Assembly (NCBI GenBank): GCA_937922955.1
Contig: CALAKO010000232.1
Coordinates: 1 to 5,722, forward strand
Direction: 5' to 3'
Source: an uncultured Peptococcaceae bacterium
GTDB taxonomy: Bacteria > Bacillota > Peptococcia > Peptococcales > Peptococcaceae
DNA length: 5,722 bases
Below are positions 1 through 4,585 of the stretch, piece by piece. The notes beneath the pieces are model-generated. The model saw nothing but the letters and a program-made list of their open reading frames with translations. It searched no databases and was not told the DNA's origin. Position numbers and translations under genes: made by a program. Numbering within the stretch: the first letter of the stretch is position 1; every line of letters begins with the position of its first letter.

Positions 1-45
1 TGTCGATTGATAGATCGTGCGCTGGAAAATTTAGAATCGCAATGA
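1..45 (+). CDS. Possible 3' end of an upstream gene (partial)
   Basis: Reading from base 1 in frame 1 gives 14 codons, CRLIDRALENLESQ, before a TGA at 43-45. The peptide looks like the charged amphipathic end of a helical protein, and it stops 37 nt before the next gene's start, a normal spacing for an upstream neighbour. Frame 2 closes within three codons. Frame 3 stays open to base 89 but gives a less protein-like peptide. The stretch is too short to assign a family, and it may be non-coding. Confidence 0.35.
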   Translation, partial: CRLIDRALENLESQ

Positions 46-82
46 ATAGTGGCGTAAACCAGCTGAAAGGAGTATCGAGGTT

Positions 83-733
83 TTGTTGAAACGTTGGATA
101 TTATATATTATTGGGCTGAATCTTATCGCATCCGCAGTGGTGCTTAATATTCGTTTTGATTTGGGGGTGGCGGCTTTCAGTTCGCTGATGTACTCTATTG
201 CAGAGATTTACCATATTTCCATGGGCACTGCGTCGATCCTGTGCTATTTGGTGTTTGTTGTTGTGCAGTGTGTGCTGTCAAAACGTATAACCACAGCGTT
301 TGCGCTGGAAATTCCGTTGTCTTTTGCGTTTGGCTTTCTGATCGATGTGTATGATTTTCTCATCCCAGAAATTCACGTGGGTGTTCTTTTGAATGGTGTG
401 TTATTTACCGGAACTTTGTTTGTGACAGCCATGGGAGTTTTTCTCTGCGTCAAAACCAATCTGGTGCTGACGCCTCCAGATGGTCTCACAAAAACCATTT
501 CCGATGTGTTCAAGCTCCGTTTTTCACTGACAAAGAATGGCTTTGACGCGACTATGGTTTTAATTAGTGCGTCGCTGTGTCTGATGAACCACACGCAGTT
601 CTATGGCATTGGTATTGGAACGGTCCTGTCGGCGCTGTTTATTGGGCGCATTATTAAAATTTACGAAAACCATCTGCTGGTCAACACCTTTTTCACTAAG
701 CAGCAGGCGGTACATGCTGCGGTGCAGGGCTAA
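83..733 (+). CDS. YczE/YyaS/YitT-like integral membrane protein
   Basis: This 216-residue protein is strongly hydrophobic. About six membrane segments can be seen, near residues 5-24, 44-66, 72-92, 101-125, 152-170 and 174-194, and the end is a short polar tail. The opening pattern of a helix followed by an RFDLGVAAFSS-like stretch (about 24-34) and the central TNLVLTPPDGLTK loop (about 125-137) match the YczE-like family of small Bacillota membrane proteins (COG2364, YitT-related). The length is normal for that family. Their transport substrate or role is not established, so no function is given. The start is TTG at 83, with AAAGGAG at 66-72 and 10 nt spacing. A second in-frame TTG at 86 is possible but further from the site. 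The gene is followed by its own terminator, so it looks monocistronic or last in an operon. Its GC content is clearly lower than that of the genes downstream. Confidence 0.82.
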   Translation: MLKRWILYIIGLNLIASAVVLNIRFDLGVAAFSSLMYSIAEIYHISMGTASILCYLVFVVVQCVLSKRITTAFALEIPLSFAFGFLIDVYDFLIPEIHVGVLLNGVLFTGTLFVTAMGVFLCVKTNLVLTPPDGLTKTISDVFKLRFSLTKNGFDATMVLISASLCLMNHTQFYGIGIGTVLSALFIGRIIKIYENHLLVNTFFTKQQAVHAAVQG

Positions 734-754
734 GAATGAACCAATAGAGACTAT

Positions 755-789
755 ACATCGTCAACAATGGGTGTTGGCGATGTTTTTTT
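755..789 (+). terminator. Intrinsic terminator after the YczE-like gene
   Basis: A 12-bp stem pairs ACATCGTCAACA (755-766) with TGTTGGCGATGT (772-783), with one G-T wobble and a 5-nt loop ATGGG. The T run continues to 789 (seven T in a row at 783-789). It lies 22 nt after the stop at 733 and separates this gene from the next unit. Confidence 0.9.
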
Positions 790-856
790 GTAATCCTTTA
801 ATGGACACATGTGTTGCTGAAGGAAACGGTTTGTTCGATTTTTCACAGGATTGTTG

Positions 857-885
857 TTGAACGAGAAATGCGGAGATGGTAAGAT
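857..885 (+). promoter_or_regulatory. Probable sigma-A promoter for the TIM-barrel/YqeG-VanW unit
   Basis: A -35 element TTGAAC (857-862) is followed after exactly 17 nt by a -10 element TAAGAT (880-885). Each matches four of six consensus positions. It lies downstream of the 755-789 terminator and 31 nt before the ATG at 917, as expected for a short leader. A competing -10-like stretch TATATC (891-896) has no good -35 partner. The call rests on consensus matching only. Confidence 0.5.
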
Positions 886-903
886 AGGATTATATCACAC
901 AAC

Positions 904-911
904 GGAGGGGG
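904..911 (+). promoter_or_regulatory. Ribosome binding site that fixes the TIM-barrel start
   Basis: GGAGGGGG lies 5 nt before the ATG at 917 (8 nt from the GGAGG core). The frame is open further upstream to a TTG at 851, but that codon has no such site and lies upstream of the proposed promoter, so the ATG at 917 is the start. Confidence 0.85.
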
Positions 912-916
912 TTCTT

Positions 917-1585
917 ATGTCGAATCATCCGCAACTCATTGTCATGCTGACGTACAACGACCGTACTGTAGACAATGCATACGAGGTTTTTGATCGCTGC
1001 CGCGGCAGCAAGGCGCAGTTTTGGGGCTTCAAAGAGGAGGCGCTGCCTTTGCCGGAGATGAAGCGGCTTTACGCCCACATGAAGGCGTGCGGTAAGACGA
1101 CGTTTCTTGAGGTGGTGGCCTACACCGAGCCGGCATGCCTAGCTGGAGCGCAGATGGCTGTGGAGTGTGGCTGCGACGTGCTCATGGGCACGATTTTTTC
1201 GGATGCTGTCAACGATTTCTGCCGGACGCACGGCCTGAAATACATGCCTTTCGTGGGCGAAATCAGCGAGCGGCCGTCGGTGCTGCGTGGGTCGCTGGAG
1301 GGCATGATTGCCGAAGCTCGCGAGTATTTGGTAAAGGGTGCGTACGGCATCGATCTTTTGGGCTACCGCTACGAAGGCGACGCTGCCGCCCTCAACAAAG
1401 CTTTCACCGCCGCCATCGATGCGCCGGTGTGTCTGGCAGGCAGCGTGAACAGCTTCCAGCGGCTGGACGAGGTCAAGGATGCGGCGCCGTGGGCGTTCAC
1501 CATCGGCAGCGCCTTTTTTGACCAGTGCTTCGGCGACGATTTCTGCGCCCAGATTGACACGGTGTGTGAGTATATGAAGAAGTGA
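917..1585 (+). CDS. TIM-barrel protein of unknown function
   Basis: The protein has 222 residues and no signal peptide or membrane helix, so it is probably cytoplasmic. Eight strand-like segments alternate with helices: about 7-14, 33-40, 61-69, 87-95, 108-116, 144-152, 170-179 and 193-202. This is the layout of a (beta/alpha)8 barrel. The last two strands, ending in AGSVNS (174-179) and TIGSAFFD (195-202), resemble the paired phosphate-binding loops of ribulose-phosphate-binding barrels such as HisA/HisF, so a phosphorylated substrate is plausible. Acidic residues at strand ends (E65, E115, D146) could be catalytic. I do not recognise a specific enzyme and assign no reaction. The stop at 1583-1585 is 8 nt before the next gene, whose ribosome binding site overlaps this stop, so the two are probably translationally coupled. 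Confidence 0.8.
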   Translation: MSNHPQLIVMLTYNDRTVDNAYEVFDRCRGSKAQFWGFKEEALPLPEMKRLYAHMKACGKTTFLEVVAYTEPACLAGAQMAVECGCDVLMGTIFSDAVNDFCRTHGLKYMPFVGEISERPSVLRGSLEGMIAEAREYLVKGAYGIDLLGYRYEGDAAALNKAFTAAIDAPVCLAGSVNSFQRLDEVKDAAPWAFTIGSAFFDQCFGDDFCAQIDTVCEYMKK

Positions 1586-1593
1586 GGCTGTGT

Positions 1594-2949
1594 ATGCTGA
1601 AATTATTTTATCCGTATGAGACAGTGGAAAGCGTCTTTACCATCGACTACGATACGCTGTATGCGATGGGGATTCGCGGACTGATTTTTGACATTGACAA
1701 CACCTTGGTGCACCATGGCGACGATTCCACACCCGCCATCGATGATTTGTTCCGCGAAATTCAAGCCAAGGGCTTCAAGACCCTGCTTTTGTCCAACAAC
1801 GAAGAAAAGCGCATCAATCGCTTCATCTTGAACATCCGCACCTACTACATCCACGATGCCGATAAACCAAAGCCAGCCGCGTACTGGCGTGCGCTGGAGG
1901 TGATGGAGCTGGAGAAGGATCAGGTGGTGGTCATTGGTGACCAGGTGTTCACCGATGTGCTCGGGGCCAATCTGGCCGGCATGCCGAGCATCCTCGTCAA
2001 GTTCCTGCGCTGGCCGGGTGAGACGGCGTTGGGCAAACGCCGCCGCGCCGAGCAGGCGCTGATGCTCACTTATCGGCTGCGCCGTTCCTGTCAGCATCGA
2101 CTGGGTGGGGTGGAGCTTGCAGGAAGTAAGGCGCGCCGACGTTTTGGCGATCTCAACCCGCTCTTCTATAAAATAGCTACGCAGAAAGAAACCCTGCGGC
2201 GCCATCTGCAGGACGCCGCCTGCCGGGAGCCGTTCGCCAGCGAACGCAGCACCGCCAAGCTGCCAAACCTCGTTTCGGCGCACCAGTCAACGGTCATCAA
2301 GCGCGGTCCGGGCATCGATCCGGTGCTGCAGGAAAACAAGGCCGTCAACATCCGCCTGGCCTGCGACAAGCTCAACGGTCTCGTCATCCATCCGGGCGAA
2401 ACCTTTTCCTTCTGGCGGCTGGTCGGCAATGTCTCCGAAAAGAAAGGCTACAAAGACGGCCGCGTCATCGAAAAGAACCAAATCATACCGGGCATGGGCG
2501 GCGGTCTTTGCAACCTCGCCAACACCATCAACCTGCTGGTGCTGCACAGCCCGCTGACCGTGACAGAGTTCCACAAACATTCCGACGCCCTTGCCTGCGA
2601 CATCGGCCACCGTGTGCCGCTCAGTGCGGGCACGTCCATTTTCTACAACTACGTGGACTATCGCTTCAAGAACCCGACCGACCAGGACGTGCAGCTGCTG
2701 GTGTGGGTGGCCGACGGCCAGCTTCACGGCGAACTGCGCAGCGCGCGCCCGTTCCCGCATCGCTATGCCCTGTCCGAAGACGACCACCATTTTCGTCGCG
2801 AAGGCGGCAAATACTACCGCCTCTCTAAAATCTACAAAGACACCTACGACGGCGACCAGTTGATCGACCACGCCCTCATCTGGGACAACCACTCCGAGGT
2901 CATGTTCCCGCCGGAATTGATTCCGCCGGAGATGATTCGCCGCGATTGA
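1594..2949 (+). CDS. Fusion protein: YqeG-type HAD phosphatase + VanW-family domain
   Basis: This is a 451-residue protein in one uninterrupted frame. Residues 1 to about 165 form a YqeG-like HAD subfamily IIIA phosphatase: nucleophile motif DIDNT (33-37; D33, D35), motif II S67 in LLLSNN, motif III KPKP (91-94), and motif IV GDQ with D116 and D121. YqeG relatives include Gep4-type phosphatidylglycerophosphate phosphatases, so a phospholipid-pathway substrate is possible but unproven. A basic linker (about 165-180) leads to a complete VanW-family protein (about 181-451). This begins RRRFGDLNPLFY, then has HPGETFSFW (266-274), a GMGGGLCNLAN core (300-310; C306), FHKHSD (326-331) and FYNYVDYRFKN (350-360). 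VanW occurs in VanB-type vancomycin-resistance clusters and widely in Gram-positive bacteria; its biochemistry is unknown. No signal peptide or membrane helix is seen. The start is ATG 1594, because MLKLFYPYETV fits the YqeG N-terminus and GAGG (1584-1587) lies 6 nt upstream. GTG 1582 would add only four residues and overlap the previous gene. Confidence 0.9.
   Translation: MLKLFYPYETVESVFTIDYDTLYAMGIRGLIFDIDNTLVHHGDDSTPAIDDLFREIQAKGFKTLLLSNNEEKRINRFILNIRTYYIHDADKPKPAAYWRALEVMELEKDQVVVIGDQVFTDVLGANLAGMPSILVKFLRWPGETALGKRRRAEQALMLTYRLRRSCQHRLGGVELAGSKARRRFGDLNPLFYKIATQKETLRRHLQDAACREPFASERSTAKLPNLVSAHQSTVIKRGPGIDPVLQENKAVNIRLACDKLNGLVIHPGETFSFWRLVGNVSEKKGYKDGRVIEKNQIIPGMGGGLCNLANTINLLVLHSPLTVTEFHKHSDALACDIGHRVPLSAGTSIFYNYVDYRFKNPTDQDVQLLVWVADGQLHGELRSARPFPHRYALSEDDHHFRREGGKYYRLSKIYKDTYDGDQLIDHALIWDNHSEVMFPPELIPPEMIRRD
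2908..2937 (+). repeat. 15-nt imperfect tandem repeat at the end of the fusion gene
   Basis: CCGCCGGAATTGATT (2908-2922) is followed directly by CCGCCGGAGATGATT (2923-2937), with 13 of 15 positions identical. It encodes the tail PPELI-PPEMI just before the C-terminal RRD. It looks like a small in-frame duplication with no assigned role. Confidence 0.75.
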
Positions 2950-2956
2950 GTATGGT

Positions 2957-2991
2957 GCGCTCCCATTTCTCGAAAATGGGAGCGCTTTTTT
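2957..2991 (+). terminator. Intrinsic terminator after the YqeG-VanW gene
   Basis: A perfect 12-bp stem pairs GCGCTCCCATTT (2957-2968) with AAATGGGAGCGC (2974-2985) across the 5-nt loop CTCGA, followed by six T (2986-2991). It begins 7 nt after the stop codon and closes the two-gene unit that starts at the 857-885 promoter. An A run before the stem is lacking, so it is mainly a + strand terminator. Confidence 0.95.
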
Positions 2992-3016
2992 ATGCGAGGC
3001 GCGCTCTTGCCTGAGA

Positions 3017-3050
3017 TTGACAGAATGATCGCACAGACGTAGACTATAAT
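3017..3050 (+). promoter_or_regulatory. Probable promoter for the HD-domain/Crp-Fnr unit
   Basis: A consensus -10 TATAAT (3045-3050) lies 25 nt before the ATG at 3076. The best -35 match, a perfect TTGACA (3017-3022), is separated from it by 22 nt, longer than the usual 16-18. At the ideal 17-nt spacing only AGAATG is found. Either the -10 acts with a poor -35, or the promoter is weak or activator-dependent. The unit is cleanly isolated upstream by the 2957-2991 terminator, so a promoter is needed here. Confidence 0.5.
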
Positions 3051-3075
3051 TAAAACAACGAGGAGGAAGATACCC

Positions 3076-3678
3076 ATGAATACACCCATCAACAGAGACG
3101 AGGCTCTGAATTTACTGCTCAAATACAACAAAGATTCCTTTCACCTTGAACACGCACTGACCGTGGAAGGCACCATGGGCTGGTACGCGCGCGAGCTGGG
3201 CTATGGCGACGAAGAAAATTTCTGGCGCCTTGTGGGCCTGCTGCACGACATCGATTTTGAACAATGGCCGGAACAGCACTGCCAGAAAGCGCCGGAGCTT
3301 TTGGCGGAAATAGGCGCTGGCGACGAGTTGACCCACGCCGTGTGCAGCCATGGCTATGGCATTTGCAGCGACGTGCAGCCCGAGCATGAAATGGAAAAGG
3401 TGCTCTTTGCCGTCGATGAACTCACCGGCCTCATCAATGCCGGCGCCCTCGTGCGCCCATCCAAGAGCGTCATGGACATGGGCGCCGACAGCGTCAAGCG
3501 CAAATTCAAAGACAACCACTTCGCTGCTGGCTGCTCCCGCGACGTCATCCGTCAGGGCGCCGAAAACCTTGGCTGGGAGCTCAAAGAGCTGTTTGAAAAG
3601 ACCATTCTAGCCATGCGTGACTGCGAAGCCAGCGTGCGCGAAGAATTGTCGCAGCTGGTGGAACGCGCCGCTAAGTGA
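3076..3678 (+). CDS. HD-domain protein (putative metal-dependent phosphohydrolase)
   Basis: The protein has 200 residues and is soluble, with no signal peptide. The HD-superfamily metal site can be traced: first histidine H26 (in HLEHAL, 23-28), the H57-D58 pair in LVGLLHDIDFE (52-62), H92 in AVCSHGYG (88-95), and a late aspartate D114 in LFAVDELTG (110-118). This order fits small stand-alone HD hydrolases found widely in Bacillota, which act on nucleotides or other phosphorylated molecules; the substrate here is unknown. It is not an HD-GYP or RelA/SpoT protein, as neither the GYP motif nor extra domains are present. The ATG at 3076 is preceded by a perfect AGGAGG (3061-3066) at 9 nt spacing. 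It is the first gene of a unit with the Crp/Fnr gene 37 nt downstream. Confidence 0.87.
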   Translation: MNTPINRDEALNLLLKYNKDSFHLEHALTVEGTMGWYARELGYGDEENFWRLVGLLHDIDFEQWPEQHCQKAPELLAEIGAGDELTHAVCSHGYGICSDVQPEHEMEKVLFAVDELTGLINAGALVRPSKSVMDMGADSVKRKFKDNHFAAGCSRDVIRQGAENLGWELKELFEKTILAMRDCEASVREELSQLVERAAK

Positions 3679-3701
3679 CGACGGGCGAGCGTTTGCAGGA
3701 G

Positions 3702-3707
3702 AGGAGG
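3702..3707 (+). promoter_or_regulatory. Ribosome binding site that fixes the Crp/Fnr start
   Basis: AGGAGG, within GAGGAGGGAG (3701-3710), lies 8 nt before the ATG at 3716. The frame is open upstream to an ATG at 3617, but that would overlap the HD-domain gene by 62 nt and add 33 residues that do not resemble a Crp/Fnr N-terminus. Confidence 0.88.
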
Positions 3708-3715
3708 GAGCCTTC

Positions 3716-4366
3716 ATGCCCTTTCGAGAATTGCCTGGCGCGGAACGCTGCTATTTCCAGCCGGACGAGTGTCTGATTCATGCGGGTGATCCGTTGGATG
3801 CCGTATATTATTTGGTCAGCGGTGTGGTGTATCGCGTGGTTTTGACCGAAAATGGCGACGAATCCATTCTGAGCCGAAAAATTGGCGGCGAAGGAGTGTC
3901 ATCGCTGATTGGTATTCTTACAGCTTTCAGTACACCGCCGTATTGCTCCATTCACGAGTTTGTCGCCCATACCGACTGTGTGTGCTATAAAATTCCGACG
4001 GACGTGTGCCTAGCCTATCTGCAGCAGCAGCCGGATCTGCTCGTCGATTTGCTGCGGGAGTCCGTCAACGATTACACCCATCTGAGCAAAAAATACTGGG
4101 CGAAGAAAGAAAAGAACGCGCCGGCGGAGTTGTGTGCCTTCCTTTTAGAAAACAGCCGGGAGGTGGAAGGACGACGGCTGCTTTCCAAGCAATATACCAA
4201 CATTGAGATTGCCAAGTTTTTGTCGGTGCATCGCGTCACCGTTACCAACATGCTGCGCACCCTGAAAGAGGAGGGCTGTGTGGAACGCACGCCGCAGGGA
4301 TTGGTGCTGACCAATCTGTCGGCGCTGGAAGCCTATCGTGATCGTCAGAAAACGCTGAACTATTGA
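3716..4366 (+). CDS. Crp/Fnr-family transcriptional regulator
   Basis: The 216 residues have the usual Crp/Fnr layout. An N-terminal cyclic-nucleotide-binding-type beta barrel (about 10-100) opens FQPDECLIHAGDPLDAVYYLVSG (14-36). A long dimerisation helix follows (about 104-132). The C-terminal winged helix-turn-helix (about 158-200) has its recognition region in YTNIEIAKFLSVHRVTVTNM (160-179). The phosphate-binding cassette departs from cAMP-binding Crp: around RKIGGEG (54-60) to TPPYCSI (73-79) the usual Arg-Ser pair is absent. The N-terminal cysteine cluster that holds the Fnr iron-sulfur centre is also missing; C12, C19, C77, C88, C90 and C98 are scattered. The effector is therefore unknown and probably not cAMP or that cluster. 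It is probably co-transcribed with the HD-domain gene. The putative operator cluster starts 1 nt after its stop, upstream of the permease gene, which is the most likely target. Confidence 0.9.
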   Translation: MPFRELPGAERCYFQPDECLIHAGDPLDAVYYLVSGVVYRVVLTENGDESILSRKIGGEGVSSLIGILTAFSTPPYCSIHEFVAHTDCVCYKIPTDVCLAYLQQQPDLLVDLLRESVNDYTHLSKKYWAKKEKNAPAELCAFLLENSREVEGRRLLSKQYTNIEIAKFLSVHRVTVTNMLRTLKEEGCVERTPQGLVLTNLSALEAYRDRQKTLNY

Positions 4367-4367
4367 T

Positions 4368-4434
4368 AACGTATGCGTCATTCGTTGTCTTGAAAATTTG
4401 TTCATACGTTTCTCGTGGATTCATAACGAATGAC
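4368..4434. promoter_or_regulatory. Putative operator cluster: four AACGWATG half-sites
   Basis: Four copies of one 8-mer lie in 67 bases: AACGTATG (4368-4375, +), CATTCGTT (4379-4386, reverse), CATACGTT (4403-4410, reverse) and AACGAATG (4425-4432, +). The first two form the 19-bp dyad AACGTATGCGTCATTCGTT, palindromic except for one position and a 3-nt centre. The cluster begins just after the Crp/Fnr stop and about 150-220 nt before the permease start. It is a good candidate binding region for a dimeric regulator, and the adjacent Crp/Fnr protein is the obvious suspect. It does not match the classical TGTGA-N6-TCACA Crp site. Confidence 0.55.
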
Positions 4435-4585
4435 CATAAATTGGTAACCTGGATTACTCGCCTGATAGCCTGCTTTGTTTAAGAGCGATTATCAAATGGA
4501 TAAAATAATTAAGTAGACCCCATCGCGCGCTTTTTGCTCGTCGTCGGGGCATTCGATTTGAACTCTTAAAAGGAAGGCTGAAAAA
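4435..4585 (+). other. Non-coding leader upstream of the permease gene
   Basis: No credible gene is seen between the operator cluster and the GTG at 4586. The stretch is AT-rich to about 4515, then carries CCCC (4518-4521) and GGGG (4546-4549) flanking CGCGC-TTTTT-GCTCG. This could fold into a hairpin with internal mismatches in the 5' leader, but it is not a convincing terminator or riboswitch. No strong terminator for the HD/Crp-Fnr unit is seen, so read-through into the permease gene is possible. The ribosome binding site AGGAAGG is at 4571-4577. Confidence 0.5.
4478..4506 (+). promoter_or_regulatory. Weak candidate promoter for the permease gene
   Basis: TAAAAT (4501-4506) matches five of six -10 positions. 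At 17 nt spacing the -35 is TTTAAG (4478-4483), a poor match; an alternative TTGTTT (4475-4480) has 20 nt spacing. If used, the start of transcription would be about 70-75 nt before the GTG and the half-site cluster would lie upstream of the promoter, an arrangement more typical of activation than of repression. Confidence 0.3.

Noticed and set aside
603..860. An 85-codon + strand open frame overlapping the YczE-like gene and running through its terminator
   Set aside because: It lies in another frame of a convincing membrane protein gene, has no ribosome binding site, and reads through the 755-789 hairpin. The peptide is rich in Cys and Arg with no recognisable family.
851..916. N-terminal extension of the TIM-barrel protein from TTG 851
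   Set aside because: It lies over and upstream of the proposed promoter and lacks a ribosome binding site, whereas GGAGGGGG sits just before ATG 917.
2110..2112. GTG at V173 as a separate start for a stand-alone VanW gene, preceded by GGTGGG
   Set aside because: The frame is continuous with no stop after the phosphatase domain, and the purine-rich stretch is a poor, too-close ribosome binding site. Internal initiation cannot be excluded but is not supported.
1603..2283. Long - strand open frames at 1603-2283 and 2287-2892
   Set aside because: They are antisense to the YqeG-VanW fusion, whose catalytic motifs are clear. Their peptides are low-complexity and Val/Ala/His-rich, as expected from the reverse strand of a GC-rich gene.
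3617..3715. N-terminal extension of the Crp/Fnr protein from ATG 3617
   Set aside because: It would overlap the HD-domain gene and adds residues unlike the family; AGGAGG at 3702-3707 points to ATG 3716.
4518..4549. Hairpin CCCC...TTTTT...GGGG as a terminator for the Crp/Fnr unit
   Set aside because: The stem has several mismatches, the T run is in the loop, and no U tract follows the 3' arm.
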